DNA of 16,959 nt from Peptoniphilus_E sp964345555 (GTDB lineage Bacteria > Bacillota > Clostridia > Tissierellales > Peptoniphilaceae), in contig CAYFRD010000032.1 of NCBI GenBank assembly GCA_964345555.1, forward strand, positions 1 through 16,959, written 5' to 3'. Shown in pieces: positions 7,185 to 14,324 of this stretch (position 1 is the stretch's first letter; each line of letters opens with the position of its first letter). The translations under genes were made by a program, and so were the position numbers. Under the pieces are notes generated by a model. That model searched no databases. It saw only the letters and a program-made list of their open reading frames with translations, and was not told the DNA's origin.

Positions 7185-8440
7185 TGGGAATTTTTGAAAA
7201 TATAAAAGTTGCATTTTCAGGACTGCTATTAAATAAAGTAAGAAGTTTCTTGACAATGCTTGGGATAATCATAGGTATATCCTCAGTAATAGGAATAGTC
7301 ACCATAGGAAAATCACTGTCTGAATCAGTGGCCGGAGGCTTTGCACAACTAAGCAACGCGGCTATATATGTCAGCTTGCAACCTAAAGAAGGATACAATT
7401 ATTCCGATATCATCTATGATGATTGGATATCGGAAGAGCAAATAGAAAAGATACAGGAACTATATTCCTCGGAAATAAAGACAGTTTCCATATCCGGTCC
7501 ATCGGCTTCGGGAACAATCAACGCTCAAAGGGACAAAGTAAGAGTTAAGATACAATCCACACTTCCCGGAGAGCTGGAGATGAGCAAGTTGAAAATGCTC
7601 TCCGGCAGATTTTTAAGCTCCGAAGATGTGGATAAAAACAGAGAACTGGCAGTAATTTCCGATAAGGTAGTGGAAAAAGTCTTTGAAAATGATTTAGAAA
7701 AGGCTCTTGGGTCGGAAGTAGAAATAGATGCCGGAGATTCCTTGAGAGTGTACAGAGTTGTGGGAGTTTATAAGTATGAACCTTTAAGCATGGGGGTATT
7801 TGGAGGACAAAGCGGAGAAGATCCGACAAATGTATATATTCCATTGAGTGTAGGTAATGCACAGTTTTATGGAAATGACAAGTATTGGGATTTTTTTGTA
7901 TCGGCAAGTGAAACTACACAGGAAGGAATAGATATTCTATCGGAACATTTGAAGGAATTTTTCAACGACGGAATTTATAAGGATAACGAAAGAGCACAGA
8001 TTAACGCACAAAGCTTCCAATCGCAAATGACGCAAATTGAAAGCGTAATGGGTAATGTGAAGTTGGCGATAGGAGCTATTGCAGCTATCTCACTATTAGT
8101 AGGCGGAATAGGAGTAATGAACATACTCCTGGTATCAGTCACGGAAAGAACTAGAGAGATAGGTATAAGAAAGGCACTCGGTGCGACAAATGTGGATATA
8201 AGGTCACAATTTATAATTGAGAGTATAATAATATGCGTTGTGGGCGGTATTTTCGGAATATTGCTAGGTGGCATAATAGGCTATTTCGGTTCGGTATTTA
8301 TGAAACAGCCTACACTACCTTCAGTTGCATCAATTATAATAGCTGTGGGATTCTCAATGGTAGTGGGTATTTTCTTCGGATATTACCCTGCAAACAAAGC
8401 TGCTAAACTGGATCCAATAGACGCGTTGAGATATGAATAA
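7184..8440 (+). CDS. ABC transporter permease, MacB/YknZ (FtsX-like) type
   Basis: This 418-residue permease has the four-helix MacB topology. TM1 is at about residues 17-45, in KVRSFLTMLGIIIGISSVIGIVTIG. A large extracytoplasmic MacB core domain runs from about 45 to 280. TM2-4 form the FtsX domain, with the signature GGIGVMNILLVSVTERTREI then IRKALGA near residues 303-333, and the protein ends DPIDALRYE. The ATG overlaps the ATPase stop (TGATG at 7182-7186) and has GAGGTGAG at 7173-7180. The adaptor, ATPase and permease correspond to YknX, YknY and YknZ of B. subtilis, which protect against the SDP peptide. A YknW homologue is not present here. The gene ends inside a terminator. Confidence 0.92.
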   Translation: MGIFENIKVAFSGLLLNKVRSFLTMLGIIIGISSVIGIVTIGKSLSESVAGGFAQLSNAAIYVSLQPKEGYNYSDIIYDDWISEEQIEKIQELYSSEIKTVSISGPSASGTINAQRDKVRVKIQSTLPGELEMSKLKMLSGRFLSSEDVDKNRELAVISDKVVEKVFENDLEKALGSEVEIDAGDSLRVYRVVGVYKYEPLSMGVFGGQSGEDPTNVYIPLSVGNAQFYGNDKYWDFFVSASETTQEGIDILSEHLKEFFNDGIYKDNERAQINAQSFQSQMTQIESVMGNVKLAIGAIAAISLLVGGIGVMNILLVSVTERTREIGIRKALGATNVDIRSQFIIESIIICVVGGIFGILLGGIIGYFGSVFMKQPTLPSVASIIIAVGFSMVVGIFFGYYPANKAAKLDPIDALRYE

Positions 8441-8469
8441 AGAACCTGTTTTGGGTTCTTTATATTTTT
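8437..8469 (+). terminator. intrinsic terminator of the efflux operon
   Basis: A 10-bp perfect stem pairs 8437-8446 with 8454-8463 around a 7-nt loop, followed by TTTTT (8465-8469). The left arm overlaps the permease stop codon (8438-8440), so termination follows directly on the end of translation. Confidence 0.88.
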
Positions 8470-8500
8470 GTCATAATGTATAATAGAAAAGAGGTGCATA

Positions 8501-9634
8501 ATGAATAATATAAAAATAGTTTTAAATATGAATTTCGGATTGGAATCCGTAGTGAAAAGAGAACTCATAGACATGGGTTATGGAGATCTGGAAATAAATG
8601 ACGGGCAAATAAGTCTGCAAGGAACTTTAAGAGATGTAGCCATACTCAATTTGCGCATAAGAAGTGCGGAGAGGGTTTTTATCGAATTAGCCAGCTTTGA
8701 AGCGACTACCTTTGAAGAGCTGTTTGACAATGTCTATTCTCTTCCGTGGCAGGACATAATATCCAAGGACGGGAATTTCATAGTACAGGGCAGAAGTGCA
8801 AAATCTAAACTTTTTTCAGTATCGGACTGTCAGAGGATAACGGAAAAAGCAATAATCAAAAAACTTCAAAAGACTTACGATATTTCGCATTTCAGCAAAA
8901 GTAAAGAGAGATACAAAATAGAAGTGATTTTATACAAAGATGTAGCAAGAATCGTACTTGACACTTCGGGAGAAGGTCTACACAAGAGAGGATACAGGGA
9001 AGCATCATACAAGGCGCCTCTTTCCGAGACTATAGCTGCAGGACTTGTGCAGCTGTCTTATTGGAACAAAGACAGAGTTTTTTGGGATCCGTTTTGCGGC
9101 TCAGGGACCATAGCCATAGAAGCTGCTATGATCGGCAACAATATTGCTCCGGGACTTATGAGAAACTTCGATTTTGAAAAATTTATGTTCATGGATGAAA
9201 AATATATTAAAGAAGAAAAAGCTAGATGTTACGGTGATATACAGTATGACAACGCCCTTGAAATATACGGGACGGATGTATCCTACAAAGCTATAGAAAT
9301 CGCAAAGATGAATGCGGAGATACTGGGAATAGATGAAGATGTCAAGTTTTTCGTGAAAGATATCAAGGAACTGGATATAGCGGGGGATTATGGAGTCATA
9401 ATAACAAATCCTCCATACGGAGTAAGAATAGGTGAGGGCGAAGTGGAGGAATTGGAAAGTGAACTGGGTAAACTCTACAAGTCCTTGGACACATGGTCGC
9501 TGTATGCAATTTCAGCGGATGAAAATTTCGAAAAAAACTTCGGCAAGAGAGCCAACAGGAATAGAAAACTCTATAACGGAAGGATAAAAACCTATTACTA
9601 TCAATACTTCGGACCCGCTCCCAAGCGTATATAA
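8501..9634 (+). CDS. ypsC: THUMP-domain class I SAM-dependent RNA methyltransferase (YpsC/RlmL family)
   Basis: This 377-residue enzyme is of normal length for the family. It has an N-terminal ferredoxin-like plus THUMP RNA-binding region (about 1-160). The C-terminal Rossmann methyltransferase has motif I DPFCGSGTIAIEA (about 196-208) and the catalytic NPPYG (about 302-306), typical of base N-methylation. The closest characterised relative is the RlmL part of E. coli RlmKL, which makes m2G2445 in 23S rRNA; the exact target here is inferred. The segment GEGLHKRGYREASYKAPL is a family hallmark. The ATG has GAGGTG at 8491-8496. A TATAAT at 8479-8484 may be its own promoter, but its -35 is poor and lies within the preceding terminator. 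The gene stands alone between the efflux operon and the phosphatase gene. Confidence 0.92.
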   Translation: MNNIKIVLNMNFGLESVVKRELIDMGYGDLEINDGQISLQGTLRDVAILNLRIRSAERVFIELASFEATTFEELFDNVYSLPWQDIISKDGNFIVQGRSAKSKLFSVSDCQRITEKAIIKKLQKTYDISHFSKSKERYKIEVILYKDVARIVLDTSGEGLHKRGYREASYKAPLSETIAAGLVQLSYWNKDRVFWDPFCGSGTIAIEAAMIGNNIAPGLMRNFDFEKFMFMDEKYIKEEKARCYGDIQYDNALEIYGTDVSYKAIEIAKMNAEILGIDEDVKFFVKDIKELDIAGDYGVIITNPPYGVRIGEGEVEELESELGKLYKSLDTWSLYAISADENFEKNFGKRANRNRKLYNGRIKTYYYQYFGPAPKRI

Positions 9635-9649
9635 ATTTGAACTTTGTTG

Positions 9650-9658
9650 TGTTATAAT
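9650..9658 (+). promoter_or_regulatory. extended -10 promoter of the phosphatase-pgi unit
   Basis: TGTTATAAT matches the TGnTATAAT extended -10 motif exactly. The predicted start is near 9665, only about 12 nt before the ATG at 9677. No good -35 is seen at the expected distance; TTGAAC at 9637-9642 is too close. Confidence 0.4.
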
Positions 9659-9676
9659 GCAGTAGAGGTGAATTCT

Positions 9677-10777
9677 ATGGTTTCAGTTTATAAAGACATG
9701 ATATTTAATAAATCCAAACTGAATTATCAAATTCTCGATGCCATTGCAGATTTGGTTAGAGTTGTAGATGCGAACAACCAAGTTATATTTGTAAACGAAG
9801 CCATGAGCAGACAATTGGGATACGATGTAAAGACACTTGTGTGCAGCATTTCAGAAAACGAAGTGTCTTTGAATATTGCCAAGAGAACCGTTGAAACGGG
9901 AGAAATAATACAAAGAGAAGAGATAATAAAAGACCTTCGTTATTCCGTAAAATGCTCGCCCATAAAGGATTCCGACGGCAATGTGCTCGGGGCGGTGGAA
10001 GTATTCAGAAATACGTCCACTGAGCACAGATTGGTTACGGAAATCATCGACAAAAATAAAAAACTCACCATCGAGATGGCGAAAGCGAAGAAGATTCAAA
10101 CATCTCTTTTGCCGAAACAGGGGTTTATGGAAAATGTAAAGGTCAATTACATATTTGAACCCTACAGCATATTAAGCGGAGACATATTCGATATATTTAA
10201 AATCGACAAGGACAACTTCGCAATTTACATATCAGACACCGTAGGACATGGATTTGCCTCCTCAATGGTGACTATGTTCGTGAGATTCATAATGAGGAAT
10301 CTGTCAACCGAAACACTTAAAGTCCCATCTTTGACCTTGTCTGAACTTCAGGAGAAGTTTGCCGAGTTGGATTTAGATTTGGAAACCTATTTTACTTGTT
10401 TTTATGGGATATACAATAAAAAAAGAGCACAACTGACCTATTCAAATGCGGGACATTATCCTGCGCCCATATTGTTATCGGGAGGAAATATCGAAATTTT
10501 GGAAACACCCGGATATCCAATCACCAAATTTTTAAATAAATTCAATTATGAAGATAAAACTGTAGCTCTGAATATCTCCGATAAATTGCTGCTAATGACT
10601 GACGGAGTTGTAGATGCAAAAAATTATCACAAGGAAAATTACGGCATCAACAGAGTTGTAGATATAATAAAAGAAAATGAAAACGGAGAATTGAGCCTTT
10701 TGAAAAAGAGCCTGAACAGTTTTATCTGGGGCGAACAAAAGGATGATATTACGGCATTATTGTTAAAGGTATGGTAA
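9677..10777 (+). CDS. PAS-domain SpoIIE/RsbU-type serine phosphatase
   Basis: This 366-residue cytoplasmic signalling protein has an N-terminal PAS domain at about 15-115 (ILDAIADLVRVVDANNQVIF ... SPIKDSDGNVLGAVEVFRN). A linker helix (MAKAKKIQTSLLPKQ, near 135) leads to a PP2C-like SpoIIE domain from about 150 to the end. Metal-site motifs are visible: SGDIFDIF, SDTVGHGFASS, YSNAGHYPAP, LLMTDGVVDAKN and DDITALLL. Such enzymes usually dephosphorylate an anti-sigma-factor antagonist in response to a signal sensed by the PAS domain. No anti-sigma or antagonist gene is in this window. I place the start at the ATG 9677, which has AGAGGTG at 9664-9670 with ideal spacing. An in-frame TTG at 9644 would add eleven residues but has no ribosome site. 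The stop overlaps the pgi start (TAATG). Confidence 0.88.
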   Translation: MVSVYKDMIFNKSKLNYQILDAIADLVRVVDANNQVIFVNEAMSRQLGYDVKTLVCSISENEVSLNIAKRTVETGEIIQREEIIKDLRYSVKCSPIKDSDGNVLGAVEVFRNTSTEHRLVTEIIDKNKKLTIEMAKAKKIQTSLLPKQGFMENVKVNYIFEPYSILSGDIFDIFKIDKDNFAIYISDTVGHGFASSMVTMFVRFIMRNLSTETLKVPSLTLSELQEKFAELDLDLETYFTCFYGIYNKKRAQLTYSNAGHYPAPILLSGGNIEILETPGYPITKFLNKFNYEDKTVALNISDKLLLMTDGVVDAKNYHKENYGINRVVDIIKENENGELSLLKKSLNSFIWGEQKDDITALLLKVW

Positions 10778-12021
10778 TGATCAAATATATAAATGAAGAA
10801 TTAACAGATATAAATGAACTTGAAAACGAAAATTACATTCGAGAGCTGAAAAATTTGCGAGGTAAGTACAAAGACTGTCTGGGCTTTGAAAATGTTGAGA
10901 GAAGCATTGAAGAGTTGCCGGAAATACTTAAGTGTAAAGAACACATTAAAGAAAAATTCAATTTAGTATTAGTTTGCGGAATAGGAGGCTCTTACTTAGG
11001 TGCAAGAGCTGTAACTGAAGCTGTAAAAGGACAGTATTTCAATTATCGCTCCGATGTGAAGATGCTATTTTTAGGGAACAATCTCTCATCACATCACATA
11101 AAGGACGTGATGAATATGGCTGAAAATGCAAATCCATGCGTAATAGCTGTATCAAAATCGGGCGATACCATTGAAACTTTAATAAGTTTTCAGATAGTTC
11201 GCAAATTTTTAATGGAAAAATATGAGGATTATGAAAGCAGAATTTTTCTGATCACAAATGAGAAAAGAGGCAGACTCAAGGACTTTAAAACGTCAGAAGA
11301 ATTCGGTTTTCTAAAAATACATGAAGACGTTGTGGGCAGGTATAGCTTGTTGAATAACGTTGGACTTTTGCCCATGGCAATAGCCGATGTAGATATCAAA
11401 AAACTGTTAAAAGGAGCATTAGATTACAAAAGAAGCTTAAAAGAAGTGGATTTAAAAGAAAATCCCTCTTTTTTGTATGCCCTTTCAAGGAAAAAATTCT
11501 TTGAAAAAGGAAAAAGAACCGAGATACTCTTTGCAACGGATCCTGCTCTTGAGTATCTGCTCAAATGGTATGTGCAATTATTTTCAGAATCTGAGGGAAA
11601 GAATAAAAATATCATATATCCCAATTACCTAATTTACTCCCAGGATTTGCACTCCATGGGACAATTTTTGCAGGAGGGACCCGATGACATATTTGAAACT
11701 TCCATAAATTTTGCAAATGGCGATATTGATTACAAAGTGGATTTAGAAGAAATAAATCCCATATATTATAAAAACTTAAGGGACTACTCATTAAATCTAT
11801 TGAATGAAAAAACCATCAAAGCTACAAAGGATGCTCACTTAAAAAACAACATCCCCACGTCGGAGATTCGTTTGGACAGACTGGATGAATACAACATGGG
11901 ACAACTGTTGTACTTTTTCATGGTCAGCTGTTCAATTTCATCAATGTTCTTCGGTGTAAACCCCTACGATCAACCGGGAGTAGAGGAATATAAGTCCATA
12001 TTCAAAGCGATAATTAGATGA
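10777..12021 (+). CDS. pgi: glucose-6-phosphate isomerase
   Basis: This enzyme interconverts glucose 6-phosphate and fructose 6-phosphate in glycolysis. Signatures seen are CGIGGSYLGARAVTEAV (sugar-phosphate site), VSKSGDTIETL, RYSLLNNVGLLPMA, QLFSESEGKN, QDLHSMGQFLQEGPDDIFET and the C-terminal NPYDQPGVEEYK. It is 414 residues, somewhat shorter than the roughly 450 of Bacillus enzymes. Where Bacillus proteins have AHTDGGVPN this one has AHLKNNIPT. I choose the ATG at 10777 because AAAGG (10765-10769) is 7 bases upstream. An ATG at 10771 is almost on top of that site. The chosen start overlaps the phosphatase stop by one base, so translation is coupled. A long untranslated stretch follows before the next terminator (12227-12269). 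Confidence 0.94.
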   Translation: MIKYINEELTDINELENENYIRELKNLRGKYKDCLGFENVERSIEELPEILKCKEHIKEKFNLVLVCGIGGSYLGARAVTEAVKGQYFNYRSDVKMLFLGNNLSSHHIKDVMNMAENANPCVIAVSKSGDTIETLISFQIVRKFLMEKYEDYESRIFLITNEKRGRLKDFKTSEEFGFLKIHEDVVGRYSLLNNVGLLPMAIADVDIKKLLKGALDYKRSLKEVDLKENPSFLYALSRKKFFEKGKRTEILFATDPALEYLLKWYVQLFSESEGKNKNIIYPNYLIYSQDLHSMGQFLQEGPDDIFETSINFANGDIDYKVDLEEINPIYYKNLRDYSLNLLNEKTIKATKDAHLKNNIPTSEIRLDRLDEYNMGQLLYFFMVSCSISSMFFGVNPYDQPGVEEYKSIFKAIIR

Positions 12022-12135
12022 TGTTTTGGGAAAAATGATTTCATGATAATTAAAATAAATAAACCGAGGTAAATACCTGAATTTTAGTACAAAAATTAAA
12101 CATAACATATTATTGAAATTATATAGTAAAAACGC

Positions 12136-12164
12136 TTGCAAATCTAAAAATGATGTGCTAATAT
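12136..12164 (+). promoter_or_regulatory. orphan promoter in the pgi-birA intergenic region
   Basis: TTGCAA (12136-12141) and TAATAT (12159-12164) are separated by exactly 17 bases, a good sigma-A match. No gene of normal size follows on the plus strand before a strong terminator about 60 bases further on. Confidence 0.5.
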
Positions 12165-12170
12165 ATGTTT

Positions 12171-12269
12171 ATGAATATTTTCACTGTGTTGTTAATATTC
12201 TTCAATTATCTTTTTTCTTCCCAGCTATACAAGAAGGATACCAGGAAGGTGTCTTTCTTGTATTTTTTT
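12171..12269 (+). ncRNA. candidate small RNA of about 100 nt
   Basis: The orphan promoter at 12136-12164 and the terminator at 12227-12269 would define a transcript of about 99 nt between two convergent genes. Its 5' half is U/C-rich and largely unstructured (including a CUU/UUC-rich run near 12198-12222), and its 3' half is the terminator hairpin, the usual form of a bacterial regulatory RNA. A 34-codon open frame from ATG 12171 has no ribosome site and runs through the terminator, so I do not call it a gene. The alternative is that the region is simply the 3' untranslated end of pgi. I do not recognise a known RNA family. Confidence 0.35.
12227..12269 (+). terminator. intrinsic terminator after pgi / candidate small RNA
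   Basis: A 16-bp stem with two G-T wobbles pairs 12227-12242 with 12248-12263 around a 5-nt loop, followed by TTTTTT (12264-12269). On the minus strand the hairpin is not followed by a T-run, so it serves plus-strand transcription and is a poor terminator for birA. Confidence 0.88.
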
Positions 12270-12279
12270 GTATAAATAA

Positions 12280-13266
12280 TCAGAGATAAAAATCTCCCTT
12301 TATTGAAATCTCCCCGCTGGATAATTCTTTCTTGCTTCCGTCTAAGAACTCTACCACTAGATTACCCTTGTCATTTATATCTACGGCGAGGGCTTCGTAC
12401 TTTGCATTATTTTGTGTAAATTCGATTTTTTTGCCTAGAACAAGAGAATAATTTTTATAAGTTTGCAAAATATCCTCGTTAGCTCTGTTATAGCAGCAGT
12501 TGTAGAATTCATTTAATATTTCAGCTACCAATTGATTTCTGCGGATGTTCTTTGCATTTAGAGAGCCGGCTTTTTTGTTCAAATCCCCCTTAAAGTAAGA
12601 ACTTTTAGTATTGAAATTAATTCCTATGCCAACGACTATGGATTTGATCTGCCTTGATTCAAAATCGGAATCGGCTTCGGATAGTATTCCGCAAATTTTT
12701 TTCCCGTCTATAAATATATCGTTGACCCATTTGATTTTAGGTTCCTTGTCCGTGTTTTTATCTATGGCTTCTGCCACTGCCACGGCGGCTTTTATTGTTA
12801 TTAAATCCAAGGATTCCATATTGAAATCGGATGTAGGAAAAATTATTATAGAAAAATAAATTCCCGTATCTTCGGGAGATAAAAAATCTCTGCCCCTTCT
12901 TCCGCGGCCCTTGGTCTGTTCATTTGCTATTAAGACGGTGAAGTTCTTGACTTTTTCTGAATAGAGAAGTCTTTTCGCCTCGGTGTTTGTGGAATCTATG
13001 CTGTCGTAAACTCGTATATCTATGTCTTTGAGATTTCCTTCCAAGTGGTTGATCATACCGAAACGTGAGAGCTTGTCACAACCATCATCGATTTTATAAC
13101 CTTTATTAGGAGCACTGTTTATGATAAACCCCTCATCTCTTAAACTCTTGACGCCTTTCCATATTGCTGTTCTGCTGATATCCAAGGATGATCCGAGTTC
13201 TTCACCTGAAATGTATCTGTCCCTGTTCTCTTCAAGGCATTTTAATATTTTATCTTTTGTGTTCAT
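12280..13266 (-). CDS. birA: biotin--[acetyl-CoA-carboxylase] ligase / biotin repressor
   Basis: This 328-residue bifunctional protein makes biotinyl-AMP and attaches biotin to carrier proteins such as the acetyl-CoA carboxylase subunit. An N-terminal helix-turn-helix (about 1-60: ISGEELGSSLDISRTAIWKG, KGYKI) marks the repressor form. The catalytic domain has DSIDSTNTEAKRL, the biotin-binding TKGRGRRGRDFLSPEDTGIY and KWVNDIFIDGKKICGILSE. The C-terminal SH3-like part ends GEISIKGDFYL. The length is normal for group II BirA. The start is ATG with AGGGG five to ten bases upstream. No biotin synthesis or transport genes are in the window, so its regulatory targets are elsewhere. It is a single gene transcribed toward pgi and divergent from the tRNA-SRP unit. 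Confidence 0.95.
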   Translation of the reverse strand: MNTKDKILKCLEENRDRYISGEELGSSLDISRTAIWKGVKSLRDEGFIINSAPNKGYKIDDGCDKLSRFGMINHLEGNLKDIDIRVYDSIDSTNTEAKRLLYSEKVKNFTVLIANEQTKGRGRRGRDFLSPEDTGIYFSIIIFPTSDFNMESLDLITIKAAVAVAEAIDKNTDKEPKIKWVNDIFIDGKKICGILSEADSDFESRQIKSIVVGIGINFNTKSSYFKGDLNKKAGSLNAKNIRRNQLVAEILNEFYNCCYNRANEDILQTYKNYSLVLGKKIEFTQNNAKYEALAVDINDKGNLVVEFLDGSKKELSSGEISIKGDFYL

Positions 13267-13297
13267 TTAAACAACCCCTGTAAATTTTTATACTAAC

Positions 13298-13326
13298 ATT
13301 ATACCAAAATAAAAGATAAGAAATAT
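13298..13326 (-). promoter_or_regulatory. probable birA promoter
   Basis: On the minus strand a perfect TATAAT (13303-13298) lies 31 bases before the ATG. The hexamer 17 bases upstream (ATATTT at 13326-13321) is a poor -35. No obvious BirA operator palindrome is present. Confidence 0.35.
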
Positions 13327-13359
13327 TTGTAAAAATATGAATTTAAAAATTTACATTTC

Positions 13360-13388
13360 TTGACAAAATAAATTAAAAAGGTTAAAAT
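13360..13388 (+). promoter_or_regulatory. promoter of the tRNA-Ser/SRP RNA unit
   Basis: TTGACA (13360-13365) and TAAAAT (13383-13388) have a 17-base spacer. Transcription would start near 13395, about 12 bases before the mature tRNA end. No other promoter is visible before the SRP RNA, so both RNAs probably come from one transcript. Confidence 0.8.
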
Positions 13389-13406
13389 ATTATTCTAAGT
13401 CAATTA

Positions 13407-13497
13407 GGAGAGATGTCCGAGCTGGTTGAAGGGGCTCGCCTGGAAAGCGGGTATACGGGAAACCGTATCGAGGGTTCGAATCCCTCTCTCTCCGCCA
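13407..13497 (+). tRNA. tRNA-Ser (anticodon GGA)
   Basis: The acceptor stem GGAGAGA/TCTCTCC pairs 13407-13413 with 13487-13493, followed by the G discriminator typical of serine tRNAs and an encoded CCA (13495-13497). The anticodon loop CTGGAAA places GGA at 13442-13444, reading UCC/UCU. A long variable arm (TACGGGAAACCGTA) and the T-arm GAGGG-TTCGAAT-CCCTC confirm a class II tRNA. Confidence 0.97.
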
Positions 13498-13498
13498 C

Positions 13499-13774
13499 AG
13501 CCATGATAGACGGGGAATTAGCGATGCCTTGTAACCTGCAATTCGCTACAGCAGGGTTGAATTCCCGCCGGAGGGTGTATACTGTATAGTCTGCCCCAAG
13601 TGTGTGATGTTGACGGTAGGGTCCTGCGCAATATATGCTTGTGAACCGTGTCAGGTCTTGACGGAAGCAGCACTAAGCAAGATTTTATATGTGCCGTGGG
13701 AGTGCCTTATCTGAGTTAACTGCTTGGGTACCGTGTATGGTCTGTATTCGAAGACGGGTTCATGGTTACATATC
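13499..13774 (+). ncRNA. ffs: signal recognition particle RNA, long bacterial (Alu-containing) type
   Basis: This is the RNA scaffold of SRP, which pairs with Ffh to target membrane and secreted proteins. It is about 275 nt, the long Firmicute form. The 5' Alu part (gggaattagcgatgcctTGTAAcctg) is followed by helix 5. Domain IV is recognised by tcaggtc ... GGAAGCAGCAC at 13651-13672. The ends pair as AGCCATGA (13499-13506) with TCATGGTT (13760-13767). The tip loop is UGAC (13659-13662, the URRC type) where E. coli has GGAA. It begins within a few bases of the tRNA 3' end and is followed by its own terminator. Exact ends are approximate. Open frames overlapping it are not genes. Confidence 0.93.
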
Positions 13775-13799
13775 AGCCACTTTTAGTAGTGGCTTTTTT
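13775..13799 (+). terminator. terminator of the SRP RNA
   Basis: A 7-bp stem AGCCACT/AGTGGCT (13775-13781 with 13788-13794) with a 6-nt loop is followed by a run of Ts to 13799. Confidence 0.88.
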
Positions 13800-14004
13800 A
13801 TTGCTCAAATTCATATCTTAAATTATTATATATTCATTTTTTTAATCTTTAAACAAATAAAAATACCACAATATAGCAAATTCAAATAAAAATATTTTAC
13901 CGTTAATATCTCGTATAAATTTTAATATATATTTACAAAAATAAAGCATTGCATAATAAAATTTGATAAAAACTATCACTTTACCTTTATTTTTTATAAA
14001 ATGG
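13800..14004. other. AT-rich intergenic stretch without recognisable gene
   Basis: These 205 bases after the SRP terminator are very AT-rich, with stops in all frames on both strands at short intervals. I see no RNA structure or coding sequence. Only the feo promoter elements at its right end are interpretable. Confidence 0.6.
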
Positions 14005-14013
14005 TGATATAAT
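14005..14013 (+). promoter_or_regulatory. extended -10 promoter of the feo operon
   Basis: TGATATAAT matches TGnTATAAT exactly. Transcription would start near 14020, immediately before the iron-box-like palindrome at 14023-14043. No convincing -35 is seen, as is acceptable for an extended -10. Confidence 0.5.
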
Positions 14014-14022
14014 TATATAAAC

Positions 14023-14043
14023 AAATGATTTATATTATCATTT
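14023..14043 (+). promoter_or_regulatory. Fur-like operator of the feo operon
   Basis: A palindrome with 7-bp perfect arms AAATGAT and ATCATTT around a 7-base centre lies 44 bases before the feoA start and just after the predicted transcription start. The first 20 bases are identical to the site upstream of the surface-protein gene at 3237-3256. Ferrous-iron transport operons are classically repressed by iron-loaded Fur or DtxR-type regulators; the sequence is closer to a Fur box. The regulator is not in this window. Confidence 0.65.
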
Positions 14044-14087
14044 AAATATAGATTTTGAGTTTATAGTTTAAAGTGAGGAGTGTTTTT

Positions 14088-14324
14088 ATGAATTTGCTTA
14101 TGGTACCGAAGAATGTTGAATTCGAAATACTTAAGATAAGAGATAAAAAGTTTAAAGATGAAAAACATTTAAGGCACATGGAGAATCTGGGATTTGTAAG
14201 AGGAGCAAAAATTGAAGTTGTAAATGAAAATAGTGCGAATCTCATAGTAAAAGTCAAGGATTCAAGAGTTGCCATAGGGAGCGACGTCGCTTCGGCGATA
14301 ACTGTTAAGGAGGCAACGGCATGA
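14088..14324 (+). CDS. feoA: FeoA-domain protein, first copy
   Basis: This 78-residue small SH3-like FeoA protein belongs to the ferrous iron uptake system. The typical LRHMENLGFVRGAKIEVV and RVAIGSDVASAI segments are present. FeoA proteins are cytoplasmic and bind or modulate FeoB. I start at ATG 14088, which has GAGGAG at 14075-14080 with 7-base spacing. An upstream in-frame GTG at 14073 overlaps that ribosome site and is unlikely. The stop overlaps the second feoA (ATGA). This copy is more diverged than the second one. Confidence 0.9.
   Translation: MNLLMVPKNVEFEILKIRDKKFKDEKHLRHMENLGFVRGAKIEVVNENSANLIVKVKDSRVAIGSDVASAITVKEATA

Noticed and set aside
9644..9676. TTG upstream start adding eleven residues to the PAS-SpoIIE protein
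   Set aside because: The TTG lies upstream of the predicted -10 box and has no Shine-Dalgarno sequence, whereas ATG 9677 has AGAGGTG at ideal spacing.
12034..12053. Sequence resembling the iron-box motif (AAATGATTTCATGATAATT) just after pgi
   Set aside because: Only one half matches the shared 20-bp box, and it is about 100 bases from any promoter.
12171..12275. 34-codon open frame (MNIFTVLLIFFNYLF...) with a hydrophobic start, resembling a small toxin peptide
   Set aside because: It has no ribosome-binding site, its ATG falls at the predicted transcript start, and the frame runs through the terminator hairpin.
13689..13889. 66-codon open frame overlapping the SRP RNA 3' end
   Set aside because: The first half lies within conserved SRP RNA and its terminator; no ribosome site and no recognisable protein.
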